Of a stretch of DNA of 64,000 nucleotides, positions 38,638 through 47,972 are shown piece by piece. The notes beneath the pieces are model-generated. The model saw nothing but the letters and a program-made list of their open reading frames with translations. It was not told the origin of the DNA and did no database searches. This stretch comes from Competibacter_A sp037045685 (GTDB lineage: Bacteria; Pseudomonadota; Gammaproteobacteria; Competibacterales; Competibacteraceae). A program made the position numbers and the translations under genes. Position 1 is the stretch's first letter, and the number at the start of each line of letters is the position of its first letter. The stretch lies in the NCBI GenBank assembly GCA_037045685.1, contig JBAOII010000011.1, positions 248,001 through 312,000 on the forward strand. Reading direction: 5' to 3'.

Positions 38638-40887
38638 ATGAGGTTGATGCGGGTTCGAGGGTTGTCCGCGCCGATCTTGGCGTTGCTGTCGGGGTGCGTG
38701 GGGTTGGAGGCGCTGGCGGAATCGCCGCCGGTCCCGGCCGCGCAGGAGACGCGGCAGTCTGCGGTGGACTCTTTGCTGCGGGGATACGGGGTGTCGCCGC
38801 CGATCGGGGTTACCATCGATCTGACGGCGAGTCCCGCCAGCACCTTCGTCCCCGCCACCGCGCTCGGCGCCGGGGTGGATGGCCATTCCCGGGGCGATGC
38901 CGACGCGATCTATCGTCCGACCACGCTGCGCGCTATGCTCTCCGCCGGTCTGCGCCCCATTACCTACCGCCTGCGCACCGAATTGGCTATCCAGGCTTGG
39001 CACTGGAATCCGCGCGGCCGTTGGAGCGACGGCAAACGCGCTCGGGGTTACTGGACTTCGGACGACCGGCCGGGCGCCCCGATCCGGGTCTCTTTCGGCT
39101 ATCGGCTGCCGCGCCGGGGCAACACCATCGACCAGGCCGAGAACGACGGTTACTCGCGACTGGCCGACGGCAGCTTGAAAACCTTTTGGAAAAGTAACCC
39201 CTATCTGGATCGCCGCTACACCGGCGAGGGCGATGACCGACACCCGCAATGGTTGATCGCCGACCTCGGGGAGGCTACCCCGGTGAACGCCATCCGCATC
39301 GCTTGGGGGACGCCCCACGCCGTGCGCTACCAGATCCAGTATTGGAACGGCGAAAATCCGGTCGATCCCGACGAGTATCCGGAAGGTCGCTGGCAAACGT
39401 TCCCCGGCGGCGCGGTCGCCCGAGGCGGCGGTGGCGATATCACCCTGCGCTTGGCCGAGGATCCCGTCCAGGCGCGTTATTTGCGGGTGCTGCTGGAGGA
39501 ATCCTCCGTCACCGCGCCGCCGGGCGCGAAAGATTTCCGCGACGCTCTCGGCTACGCGGTGCGGGAGGTCTATATCGGAACTCTGGACGCCGCCGGGCGG
39601 TTGCGGGATGCGGTGCGCCACGCTCCCGGCCGCGATGTCCAGAGCCGGTTTTTCGTGTCCTCCACCGATCCTTGGCATCGGGCCGGCGACTTGGACCCGG
39701 GGGTGGAACAGCCCGGCATCGACCGGGTGTTCGCCAGCGGGCTGACGCGCAGGTTGCCGGTGCTGATTCCGGTCGGGGTGCTGTACGACACGCCGGACAA
39801 CGCCGCTGCCCTGCTGCGCTATCTGCGGCGGCGCGGCTATCCCCTGCGCGGCGTCGAGCTGGGCGAAGAGCCGGACGGCCAGTACGCCGCTCCCGAAGAT
39901 TACGGCGCGCTCTATCTGCAAACGGCGGACGCGCTGCGCGCGGTCGAACCGGCCGCGACCTTGGGCGGCCCGTCCTTCCAGTCGTTGTGGGACGAGCCGA
40001 TGATGGCGTGGTCGGGAACTCCGGTGGCGCCGGATCACCCGTGGCTGGCTCGCCTGCTGGCGTATCTGCGCGCGCGCGGGCGGGCCGCCGATCTGGGTTT
40101 CCTCTCCTTCGAGTGGTATCCGTTCGACGAAGTTTGCGAGCCGATCGCGCCCCGATTGCGACGAGGGCCGGCGCTGTTGGCCGATGCCCTGGCGGAACTG
40201 CACGACCAGGGCTTGCCGCGCGACACGCCCCTCCTGATGACCGAGTACGGCTATTCGGCGTTCTCCGCCCAGGCGCAAGTCGATCTGCCCGGCGCCTTGT
40301 TCAACGCCGACGCGGTGGGGGCGTTCCTGACCTCGGGCGGCGCCACCGCCTATCTGTACGGCTACGAACCCAGCCCGATTTACAAGGGGCCGAACTGCGA
40401 CACCTGGGGGAATAACGCCCTGTTTCTGTCCGACGAGCGACGGCGCGTTCTGGCCCGCACCGCGACTTATCATGGCGCCAAGCTACTGGCCCAGCAATGG
40501 GCCGGGAACCCAACCCAGCCGCATCGGGTCTATCCGGCGCGGGTCGAAGGCGTTTCGGACGAAACGTCAGCCCTGAGCGCTTACGCCGTGAAGCGCCCCG
40601 ACAGCCAATGGGCAGCCCTGTTGATCAACAAAGACCCGGAACGGGAGTGGACCGTCACCTTGCGTTTTGCGGGACCGGGACCTGATATGGTCGCGCCCTG
40701 GCGTGGCCCCACCGATCTTTACCAGTTTTCGGCGGACCAATACCGGTGGCGGGCGGACGGCGAGCGCGGCCGCCCGCTACGCGACCAACCGCCTCGACAT
40801 ACGGTGTTACCCGAGCAGGATCTGGCGGGCGTGCGGTTGCCGCCCTGGTCGTTGACGGTGGTTCGGGGCAGGGGACCGGAGACTTGA
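38638..40887 (+). CDS. Secreted discoidin-like / glycoside-hydrolase-like protein
   Basis: A 749-residue exported protein: N-terminal hydrophobic signal with a possible lipobox (LLSGC). Then comes a region with a discoidin (F5/8C)-like pattern, about 150-320 (QWLIADLGEATPVNAIRIAWG, ARYLRVLLEESS). A TIM-barrel-like region of the GH-A type follows, about 370-620 (LRGVELGEEPDGQY as acid/base candidate, LLMTEYGYSAFS as nucleophile candidate), then a beta-rich C-terminus. I do not recognise a specific GH family or substrate. The next gene encodes a GH18-NodB-GT2 fusion 81 bp downstream, so trimming or binding of that exopolysaccharide is likely (inference). Confidence 0.72.
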   Translation: MRLMRVRGLSAPILALLSGCVGLEALAESPPVPAAQETRQSAVDSLLRGYGVSPPIGVTIDLTASPASTFVPATALGAGVDGHSRGDADAIYRPTTLRAMLSAGLRPITYRLRTELAIQAWHWNPRGRWSDGKRARGYWTSDDRPGAPIRVSFGYRLPRRGNTIDQAENDGYSRLADGSLKTFWKSNPYLDRRYTGEGDDRHPQWLIADLGEATPVNAIRIAWGTPHAVRYQIQYWNGENPVDPDEYPEGRWQTFPGGAVARGGGGDITLRLAEDPVQARYLRVLLEESSVTAPPGAKDFRDALGYAVREVYIGTLDAAGRLRDAVRHAPGRDVQSRFFVSSTDPWHRAGDLDPGVEQPGIDRVFASGLTRRLPVLIPVGVLYDTPDNAAALLRYLRRRGYPLRGVELGEEPDGQYAAPEDYGALYLQTADALRAVEPAATLGGPSFQSLWDEPMMAWSGTPVAPDHPWLARLLAYLRARGRAADLGFLSFEWYPFDEVCEPIAPRLRRGPALLADALAELHDQGLPRDTPLLMTEYGYSAFSAQAQVDLPGALFNADAVGAFLTSGGATAYLYGYEPSPIYKGPNCDTWGNNALFLSDERRRVLARTATYHGAKLLAQQWAGNPTQPHRVYPARVEGVSDETSALSAYAVKRPDSQWAALLINKDPEREWTVTLRFAGPGPDMVAPWRGPTDLYQFSADQYRWRADGERGRPLRDQPPRHTVLPEQDLAGVRLPPWSLTVVRGRGPET

Positions 40888-40968
40888 CCGCATGCCCCGG
40901 ACGTTGCCGCGATGGTCGACGGCCGGTTCACCAACGACCCACTAACCCGTATTTTCGCGATTCCGCCC

Positions 40969-43900
40969 ATGTCCAAACCGCTCCTTAAACCGAAAGACCC
41001 GCCCTTTTCCGGCGAATCGCCGTCGGGTTCGGTGGAAATCCAGGCCGTGGTCGAGCCCGTCTTCTTCGATCCCGCCCGCAAGCGTTGGCCGCGATTGCGG
41101 GCCGGGATGATGCTGGTCGCCCTGGCGTTGACCCTGCTGCTGGGCGGGCTTTTTCTGAGCATACTGGCCCGGCCGGTACTGCCCGCGCTCAATTTGCCGG
41201 GCGCCAGTTTTTTGCCGCAAGGGGCTCACGCCATCCCCGCCGTTCCGGGGCTGTCTCCGGAGCGCGCCTTGACCCGCCGCGAGCGCGCGCTCGCCAAAAC
41301 AAAGGCCAAGCTGACCCAAGAGCGGGAGCGCGATCTGCGGCAACTGTTAGCCCAAAGCCACATGGCGAGTCCCGCAGGAGACAAAAAACAGCTCGCTGTC
41401 GGATTTTTTGTCAACTGGGACGATTCGAGCATGAGTTCGCTCAAGCGGAATCTCGACAGCCTGGACATGGTGATCGCCGAATGGCTGCATCTCGCGGATG
41501 AGAGCGGATCGCTCCGCGAGAACGATCCCATCCGCCAGAGCCAGGCGACCGACCATATCCGCGTCCATCGTCCCGGCCTGCCGATCATGGCCTTGGTCAA
41601 CAACTGGAACGGCCGCGAGTGGGAAGGCGCCAAACTGAGCCGGATGCTGGCCGACCCGGCGGCGCGGGTCCGCGCCATCGAGCAGATAGTCGCCTATGTG
41701 GAGCGCCACGATTTCGCCGGCGCCAGCGTCGATTTCGAAAACATCGCGGCCAAGGCTCAGCCCGATTTCCAGCGGTTCGTGGCCGAGCTGTACGCCGCGT
41801 TGCGCCCGAGACATCGATCGCTCTCGGTGAACGTGCCGGCCAGCGATCCGGCGTTCGACTACCGCAAACTGGCCAGCAATGCCGATTACCTGATCCTGAT
41901 GGCCTACGACGAGCACTGGTCGTCCGGCGCGCCCGGCCCCATCGCCAGCCTGCCCTGGTTCGCCAAGGTGCTGCGCCAGCGCCAGCGCGACGTTCCGGCC
42001 GACAAAATGATCGTGGCCATCGGCAATTACGCCTACGACTGGGAAAAAGGCCACGTCGCCGAGGAGCGGACCTTCGAGGAGGCGGTGCTCACCGCCAAAG
42101 AGTCGGAGGGCGATATCCATCTCGATCCGGCTTCCCTCAACCCCACGTTCGATTACGCCGACGACGATGATCGCGTCCACCATGTGTGGATGCTGGACGC
42201 CGTGACCGCTTTCAACCAGTTGGCGACGATCCGTTCGATCGGTCCGCGCGGCGTGGCGCTCTGGCGTCTGGGCAGCGAAGATCCGGCGCTGTGGCAGGTG
42301 TTCGGCCAGGAGGGTCCGCTCGACGCGGCGCGGGCCGCCCGGCTGAGCGATGTCCGTTTCAGCTACGGCCTGGATTACGAGGGGCAGGGCGAGATCCTCG
42401 AGATCACCGCCCAGCCGCAGCCGGGAAATCGGATCGTCGAGTTCGACCCGAAGCGCGGCCTGATCACCGCCGAGCGTTACCGGGTGTTTCCGTCGCCCTA
42501 CATGATCACCCGACACGGCGGCGCGGCGCGCAAAGTGGCCCTGACGTTCGACGATGGCCCCGATCCTCGCTATACGCCCCAGATTCTCGATGCGCTCCGC
42601 GAGGCGAACGTTCCGGCCACCTTTTTCATCGTCGGCGTCAACGGCGAGCTGAACCCGGATTTGCTGCGCCGGGAGGTGGACGAAGGTCACGAGATCGGCA
42701 ACCACACGTTCACCCATCCCAATATCTCCACCATCTCGTCGACCCAGTTTCAGCTCGAACTGTCCGCGACCCAGCGGCTGCTGGCGAGCGCGGTGGGCCG
42801 CCATTCGCTGCTGTTCCGCCCGCCCTACGCGGTGGACGCCGAACCGGAGACCATCGACCAGATCCGCCCCATCGAGTGGGCCACCGAACAGGGATATCTG
42901 ATCGTGGGCATGCAGATCGACCCGGACGACTGGCAGCGGCCGGGAGTGGACGAGATCGTGCGGCGCACCGTGGCGGAGGCGGAGCGCGGGGAGGGCAACA
43001 TGATCCTGCTGCACGATTCCGGCGGCGACCGCAGCGAGACCGTGGAGGCGATCCCCAAGATCGTGGAGGCGCTGCGCGGGCGGGGCTTTCAGTTTGTGAC
43101 CGTTTCGGATTTGCTGGGCCGGACCCGCGATCAGGTGATGCCGCCGGTGCCGCCGGATGGTCGGTGGCAGACTTGGTGGGATGGGGCGGCGTTCGGCGTG
43201 ATCAACTGGACGGCCACGCTCGTCCACTGGCTGTTCCTGCTGGGCATCGTGCTGGGCATCGCCCGGCTGCTGTTCGTCGGCGCGCTCGCCTTGCACCAGC
43301 GCTGGCGCAAGCGGCGAGCGGTCTTCGATCCGGCGTATTCGCCTTCGGTGGCGGTGGTGGTGCCCGCTTACAACGAAGCGAAAGTGATCGTGCAGACCAT
43401 CGCCTCCTTGCGGGCCTGCGACCATCCCGAGCGATTCGAGATCATCGTGGTGGACGACGGTTCCAGCGACGCCACCTATCGCTTGGCGCGCGACACTTTC
43501 GCCGACGATCCCCGCGTGAAAGTGTTCACCAAACCGAACGGCGGCAAGCCGGCCGCCCTCAACTTCGGGCTGGCGCAAACCCGCGCGGAAGTTGTCGTGG
43601 CGCTGGACGCCGATACCGTTTTCACCCGAGACACCATCGTCAAGCTGGTCCGCCATTTCGCCGATCCGCGGATCGGCGCCGTGGCGGGCAACGCCAAGGT
43701 GGGCAACCGCATCAACCTGCTCACTCGCTGGCAGGCGCTGGAGTACATCACCAGCCAAAACCTGGATCGGCGCGCGTTCGACGCGCTCGACTGCATCACG
43801 GTCGTGCCCGGCGCGGTCGGGGCTTGGCGGCGCGAACTGATCGAGCGGGCGGGCGGTTTCACCGATTTGACCTTGGCCGAGGACGCCGATCTCACCTTGG

Positions 43901-44460
43901 CTATCCGCAAGCTGGGCCACGCCATCGTGTACGAGGACGAGGCGATCGCGCTGACCGAAGCGCCCGACACGGTGCGAGGCTTCATCCGCCAGAGATTCCG
44001 CTGGATGTTCGGCACCATGCAGGTCGCCTGGAAACACCGCGACGCGCTGTTTCGGCCGCGCCATGGCGCGCTGGGTTTTGTGGCGCTGCCCAACATTTTT
44101 ATTTTCCAAGTGCTGTTTCCGCTGGTTTCGCCGGTGATGGATCTGTTGTTGGTCTGGTCCTTGGGGAGCGCGGCCTTCAGTCGCTGGCAGCATCCCGCCG
44201 AGTATTCCCCCGATGCGCTGTGGCGCGTGCTGTTCTACTACGCCCTGTTCGCGTCGGTGGATTATCTGGCGGCCATTCTGGCCTTCGCGCTGGAGCGCCG
44301 CGAGAGCTGGGGTCTGCTCGTCTGGCTGTTCTGGCAGCGTTTTTTCTACCGCCAACTGATGTACTACGTGGCCATCAAGAGCACCCTGACGTCGTTGCGG
44401 GGCGTCCTGGTGGGCTGGGGCAAACTGGAGCGCAAGGCGACCGTGCGAGCTGCGGTTTGA
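40969..44460 (+). CDS. GH18-like / polysaccharide deacetylase / GT2 synthase fusion
   Basis: A trifunctional envelope protein (1163 residues from ATG 40969; an in-frame ATG at 40912 is also possible). Order: cytoplasmic leader; membrane segment about 45-70; GH18-like barrel with SVDFEN (Glu257 as candidate acid); NodB deacetylase with TFDDGPD (Asp528-Asp529) and HTFTH (His579, His583); membrane segment about 750-775; processive GT2 with VVPAYNEA, VVDDGSSD, ALDADT, EDADL and QRFRW (1008-1012); C-terminal membrane segments. This resembles synthases for chitin-like or poly-N-acetylglucosamine polymers, with deacetylase and hydrolase on the exterior and the GT2 domain cytoplasmic. Polymer identity is inferred. 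Confidence 0.88.
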   Translation: MSKPLLKPKDPPFSGESPSGSVEIQAVVEPVFFDPARKRWPRLRAGMMLVALALTLLLGGLFLSILARPVLPALNLPGASFLPQGAHAIPAVPGLSPERALTRRERALAKTKAKLTQERERDLRQLLAQSHMASPAGDKKQLAVGFFVNWDDSSMSSLKRNLDSLDMVIAEWLHLADESGSLRENDPIRQSQATDHIRVHRPGLPIMALVNNWNGREWEGAKLSRMLADPAARVRAIEQIVAYVERHDFAGASVDFENIAAKAQPDFQRFVAELYAALRPRHRSLSVNVPASDPAFDYRKLASNADYLILMAYDEHWSSGAPGPIASLPWFAKVLRQRQRDVPADKMIVAIGNYAYDWEKGHVAEERTFEEAVLTAKESEGDIHLDPASLNPTFDYADDDDRVHHVWMLDAVTAFNQLATIRSIGPRGVALWRLGSEDPALWQVFGQEGPLDAARAARLSDVRFSYGLDYEGQGEILEITAQPQPGNRIVEFDPKRGLITAERYRVFPSPYMITRHGGAARKVALTFDDGPDPRYTPQILDALREANVPATFFIVGVNGELNPDLLRREVDEGHEIGNHTFTHPNISTISSTQFQLELSATQRLLASAVGRHSLLFRPPYAVDAEPETIDQIRPIEWATEQGYLIVGMQIDPDDWQRPGVDEIVRRTVAEAERGEGNMILLHDSGGDRSETVEAIPKIVEALRGRGFQFVTVSDLLGRTRDQVMPPVPPDGRWQTWWDGAAFGVINWTATLVHWLFLLGIVLGIARLLFVGALALHQRWRKRRAVFDPAYSPSVAVVVPAYNEAKVIVQTIASLRACDHPERFEIIVVDDGSSDATYRLARDTFADDPRVKVFTKPNGGKPAALNFGLAQTRAEVVVALDADTVFTRDTIVKLVRHFADPRIGAVAGNAKVGNRINLLTRWQALEYITSQNLDRRAFDALDCITVVPGAVGAWRRELIERAGGFTDLTLAEDADLTLAIRKLGHAIVYEDEAIALTEAPDTVRGFIRQRFRWMFGTMQVAWKHRDALFRPRHGALGFVALPNIFIFQVLFPLVSPVMDLLLVWSLGSAAFSRWQHPAEYSPDALWRVLFYYALFASVDYLAAILAFALERRESWGLLVWLFWQRFFYRQLMYYVAIKSTLTSLRGVLVGWGKLERKATVRAAV

Positions 44461-44695
44461 TCGGGCGCGGGGGGGCGGGGCGAGCGGTCGGCTGGAGTTG
44501 ACCGGCGGCGAGTTGTCGGAACGGCCCGACCGCAGTCGCGAGCGCTCGCTCTCGCTCGACCGAGAGCCCGGCACGGTCGCTCTTTGTCGTGTGCCGGGCG
44601 GACTTCGAGCATGAAAATCCGCCGCCTGTTTGACGGCGTTCGCCGCTTGGTCTGATGGGCCAAGCGGCGCGGTGCCGGCGCGAGAAAAGCCCGCT
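44461..44695. other. Intergenic region with two strong hairpins
   Basis: Between the convergent GT2-fusion and coiled-coil genes. There are two perfect inverted repeats: GCCCGGCAC (44566-44574) with GTGCCGGGC (44591-44599), and CGCCGCTTGG (44641-44650) with CCAAGCGGCG (44660-44669). Neither has a proper U-tract, so they may be terminators or RNA-stabilising stems. No gene is visible here. Confidence 0.55.
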
Positions 44696-46132
44696 TTAGC
44701 CCGTGCCCGTGGTCCAAAGCACCTGGGCCAGCACCGCCAAGAACGCGGCGCCGACGGTGAAGGCGATGGTCGTGAAGGTGGCCGGCATGCTGAACCAGCG
44801 GCGGGGTTTGCGGTGCGTTTCCATGGTTTCGACCGCGGCCTGGAGCATGATGAGCTTTTGCTCGACTTCCTGTAATTGCTCGCCTTGCGCGGTCTTGGCC
44901 GCCATCAACTGATTTTGGAATTCGTGAATCCGTTGCGCGACGTTGGCGGCCATGGTCAAGACTTTTTCCTGGGTGGCCTTGGCGTCGGCGCGCATGGCGT
45001 CCACGGTGGCGGACATGCCGGACAGTTGTTCCTGCTGCGCGTTCAGCTTTTCTTCCAGTTCCGCGATCGCCGAGTCGCGGCCATCTTGGCGGATCGCCTC
45101 GCCGATCTGCTGCGAGTCCAGCTTGATTTGCTGGAGGGAGTCGGCGAGTTGGGCGATGTCCCGCTCCTGCCCGGCGAGCCCCTGTTCGAGGGTGTCCAGG
45201 CGGGGCGACGATTCCAGGTTGGCGACCTGCTGCTGGAGATCCTGAATATCGGTGTTCAGCCCCTGGAACTGCTCGAAGTTGCTGCTGAACGCCTGAGCTT
45301 GGCCGGTCAGACGGGTTTCCAGCAAGGTGACCGAATCCTGGAGGGTTTCGAGATGTTGCCGGAGTTCCTGGGCGTAAACGTCGTCGGCGTCCAGCCCGTG
45401 GCGGCGCTCGGCGAGCGGCTCCGGCGCGGTCGGTTGTCGCTGGATGCGCTCGATGTCTCGCTGGATGAGGTCGATGCGTTCGACGACTTCCTGCAATTCC
45501 AACTGTTGCTTGTCCAGGGTAGCGGTGAGTGCGCCGAACTGCTGCTGCGTGTTCTCCCGCAGGTGGTTCATCGTTCCGGCGTGTTCGGCGAAGGCATCGT
45601 GGAGGGGCTGGAGATCGGCTTCCGGGGCCGGGGCCGGCGCTTGTGGCAGGTTTCCGAGCGCGGCCTCGATCTCTTCGAGGCGTTGACGCTGTTCGTGCAG
45701 TTGGTGCTCTACCGCGTGCCGTAGCTGCTCCAGCGTTCCTTGTTGGATTGCCAGGGCTTCCTTCAAAGGCTGGAGGTCGCTGTCCGCCGCACCCGAAGGC
45801 GCTTGCCGGAGGGTGGCGAGACCCGCTTCGAGTTCGCCGAGCCGCTGCTGTTGCGACGCGAGCTGATCGGCCAGGATATCTCGCAGGTTGGTGAGATAAT
45901 CGTACTGGGTCGCCAGAGTGTTCTGAACGGTTGTCAGCTCAAGCCGAAGCTCCTGCTGTTCCTCGCGGGCGGAGGCGAGAGAAGCGGCCAGCTCGCCGCG
46001 AAGCTCCTGCTGTTCCTCGCGGGCGGAGGCGAGAGAAGCGGCCAGCTCGCCGCGAAGCTCCTGCTGCTCCTCGCGGGCGGAGGCGAGAGAAGCGGCCAGC
46101 TCGTCAAATCGCTCCCGCTCGATGGCGGGCAT
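44696..46132 (-). CDS. Tail-anchored coiled-coil protein, C-terminal part of a split gene
   Basis: From an ATG at 46132 this frame encodes 478 residues. It opens with three 18-residue copies of ELAASLASAREEQQELRG, continues as a long heptad-rich coiled coil, and ends in a membrane anchor (FTTIAFTVGAAFLAVLAQVLW). Upstream, the same frame continues through the 27-bp repeat array as ESPFLEPQQ units and then meets the 46161-47534 gene in the next frame. One extra base at about 46386 separates the two, so I believe they are one 945-residue protein. Family unknown; the architecture recalls envelope-anchored filament-like proteins. Confidence 0.65.
   Translation of the reverse strand: MPAIERERFDELAASLASAREEQQELRGELAASLASAREEQQELRGELAASLASAREEQQELRLELTTVQNTLATQYDYLTNLRDILADQLASQQQRLGELEAGLATLRQAPSGAADSDLQPLKEALAIQQGTLEQLRHAVEHQLHEQRQRLEEIEAALGNLPQAPAPAPEADLQPLHDAFAEHAGTMNHLRENTQQQFGALTATLDKQQLELQEVVERIDLIQRDIERIQRQPTAPEPLAERRHGLDADDVYAQELRQHLETLQDSVTLLETRLTGQAQAFSSNFEQFQGLNTDIQDLQQQVANLESSPRLDTLEQGLAGQERDIAQLADSLQQIKLDSQQIGEAIRQDGRDSAIAELEEKLNAQQEQLSGMSATVDAMRADAKATQEKVLTMAANVAQRIHEFQNQLMAAKTAQGEQLQEVEQKLIMLQAAVETMETHRKPRRWFSMPATFTTIAFTVGAAFLAVLAQVLWTTGTG
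45945..46106 (-). repeat. Three 54-bp tandem repeats inside the coiled-coil gene
   Basis: Units start at 45945, 45999 and 46053 and are almost identical (one visible T/C difference in the last). Each encodes ELAASLASAREEQQELR plus one residue. The near-identity implies recent expansion. Confidence 0.88.
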
Positions 46133-46160
46133 CGTGGGCGGAGTTTCGTCGGCTTGGTCG

Positions 46161-47534
46161 TTAACGGCGACGAGGAAGGGCGATTCCTGCTGGGGTTCGA
46201 GGAAGGGCGATTCCTGCTGGGGTTCGAGGAAGGGCGACTCCTGCTGGGGTTCGAGGAAAGGCGACTCCTGCTGGGGTTCGAGGAAGGGCGACTCCTGCTG
46301 GGGTTCGAGGAAAGGCGACTCCTGCTGGGGTTCGAGGAAAGGCGACTCCTGCTGGGGTTCGAGGAAAGGCGACTCCTGCTGGGGTGTCGAGGAAAGGCGA
46401 TTCCTCTGCGGCGTCCAGGAAAGGTGATTCCTGCGCGGAAGCGGCCGGGCTTGGTTCCTGCGACGGGCTCCGAGCGTGGAGGGCGGACTCGGCGACAGTG
46501 CTTTCCAGGAGGGTCAAGCGGTCTTGGTACGCGGTGAGCCCTTCCCGCCAAGTCTGGTCGAGTTCCCGGAGCGTGTCGCTCTGGACGGCCAGGTCCGATT
46601 GCAGGACATTCAATATCTGCCGGGTGGAACTGGTGTCCGCCGATACCTTCGTGACCAGGGTTTCCAGATACTTCAGCCGGTCTTGCTGCTTTTGCAGGTC
46701 CTGCCGGGTTTGGCCGGTCTCCGCCAGAGTTTGGCGCTGGCTTTCAAGCTCGCCCGTCAAGCGCGAGAAATCCCGCCGGACCTCTTGCAGGTCCTGCCGG
46801 ACCTCGGTCGAGGATTCGGCGAGTTCGTCCAACCGGGTCCGTTGCATTTGCAGTTGCGGTTCGATGGCCTCGCTGGCCTCGACCAGCCGATCGAGCACGT
46901 CCCGCGTCCGCTCGTGCCGTTCGATGGCCGCGCTCAGATCGGTCAGGGTGCCGGTGATGGATCGGGCGTTTCGATCGATCTGCTCGAACCGGGATTCGAG
47001 CGCCGTCATCCGGCTCTGGACGGTCCTCGCCTCCTGATTGGAGGTTTGAAAGGCGGCCAGCAAGCCGTCCATCTCTCCGGCCCTGGCGGTCAGTTGTTCT
47101 TCCAGGGCCGCGACGCGGGCAATCGGTACGATCCGTTGCTTCAGATCCGATTCCAGCTCCTGGCGCAAGGTCGTGCCTTGGGTCCGCATGTCCTCGACCA
47201 GCGTCGCGAGGGTTTGCCGCGCCTGCTCCTGATCCTGTCGCAGACCGCCGGCCAGCGTTTCGACTTGGGCGAGTTCCTCGCCCAGCAGACGGATGTCGGT
47301 TTGCAGCTTGACCAGTTGCGCGGTTTGCGTCTCGAAATTGCCGGCGAGAGCGGCGAGCGTTTGCCGGTCGGCTTGCCGGTCATGCTGGAAGGAGGCAACC
47401 GAAGCGGCGACGGTGCGTAACAGCTCGTGTTGCGCGCCCGCTTCCGCTTCCAGCACGCCCAATTTTCGGCGCAAGTTCTGGAAAAAATCGATGGTTCCCG
47501 CAAGGGAGGACTCGAATTCGGTCGCGTCGTTCAT
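46161..47534 (-). CDS. Coiled-coil protein, N-terminal part of a split gene
   Basis: From ATG 47534 (MNDATEFESSLAGTIDFF) this frame gives 457 residues. The first ~350 are almost continuous heptad coiled coil rich in Gln, Glu, Arg and Leu, with no signal peptide or membrane segment. A Ser/Pro-rich linker with ESPFLD follows. After about 46388 the frame slips and the 27-bp array is read as TPAGVAFPR, ending at 46161. The correct reading should be ESPFLEPQQ, leading into the tail-anchored half. In-frame codons upstream to 47927 are basic and AT-variable and look non-coding. Confidence 0.65.
   Translation of the reverse strand: MNDATEFESSLAGTIDFFQNLRRKLGVLEAEAGAQHELLRTVAASVASFQHDRQADRQTLAALAGNFETQTAQLVKLQTDIRLLGEELAQVETLAGGLRQDQEQARQTLATLVEDMRTQGTTLRQELESDLKQRIVPIARVAALEEQLTARAGEMDGLLAAFQTSNQEARTVQSRMTALESRFEQIDRNARSITGTLTDLSAAIERHERTRDVLDRLVEASEAIEPQLQMQRTRLDELAESSTEVRQDLQEVRRDFSRLTGELESQRQTLAETGQTRQDLQKQQDRLKYLETLVTKVSADTSSTRQILNVLQSDLAVQSDTLRELDQTWREGLTAYQDRLTLLESTVAESALHARSPSQEPSPAASAQESPFLDAAEESPFLDTPAGVAFPRTPAGVAFPRTPAGVAFPRTPAGVALPRTPAGVAFPRTPAGVALPRTPAGIALPRTPAGIALPRRR
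46171..46386 (-). repeat. 27-bp minisatellite, eight units
   Basis: Eight head-to-tail 27-bp units start at 46171 and every 27 bp after that; two degenerate copies lie beyond 46387. On the minus strand the correct frame encodes the 9-residue unit ESPFLEPQQ. Units differ only at a few third positions. The junction near 46386 has one extra base (GGTGTCG where the other units have GGTTCG), which shifts the frame. Confidence 0.92.
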
Positions 47535-47972
47535 GGCATCGCGTCGCTCGGGTTGGATCGTGGGGCTCGATGATTTTACTGGGGCGGACCGTGCGAGCCG
47601 CGCGGTTGCGGTGCGGCCGGACACCGGTCGCTTGCCATCGGCTCTGGACAGCCTGTTTGTACGGGTAAAGCTCCAAAAATCCGCATATCGAAAAAATCCC
47701 GCAAATTTGTATGAGTATGACCGATTATATCCGCTTGGGGGGAGTCCGGCGCGGGTCGCGCCGGTCAAAAGCGGGATTTTCAAGCGATCCGTCACCGCTA
47801 AGAGTAGACGACTGGGTCGCGCGATTCGACAGCTACCCCGGCGGAAACTATAGTAATCCCAGGGCCACGCGCGGCGCTGGCGCGATGTGTGCGCCAGCGC
47901 TCGCCGATCCAGGTGGCTCGCGCTCAATCCGGTTTCGCCAGCGTTTTAACAACCTGAATAAGGAAGCTGTCC
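47535..47972. promoter_or_regulatory. 438-bp divergent intergenic region upstream of pgi
   Basis: No gene is visible. The middle (47670-47730) is AT-rich. A plausible pgi promoter is TTCGAC (47825-47830), 18-nt spacer, TATAGT (47849-47854). On the minus strand a TATAAT lies at 47724-47729 ahead of the coiled-coil gene but lacks a clear -35. These calls are weak. Confidence 0.35.

Noticed and set aside
38503..40473. Long minus-strand open frame opposite the glycoside-hydrolase-like gene
   Set aside because: Composition is His/Arg/Gly/Gln-rich without domain features; the plus-strand gene has a signal peptide and recognisable domains.
41347..44574. Long minus-strand open frame opposite the GH18-NodB-GT2 gene
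   Set aside because: Same antisense codon effect; low-complexity composition and no start context.
46171..46440. CRISPR-like array
   Set aside because: Units are contiguous 27-bp tandem repeats without spacers, in a coding frame; no cas genes.
47535..47927. N-terminal extension of the coiled-coil protein
   Set aside because: Sequence is Arg/Ser-rich with no heptads and crosses an AT-rich, promoter-like region; ATG 47534 starts the coiled-coil-compatible protein.
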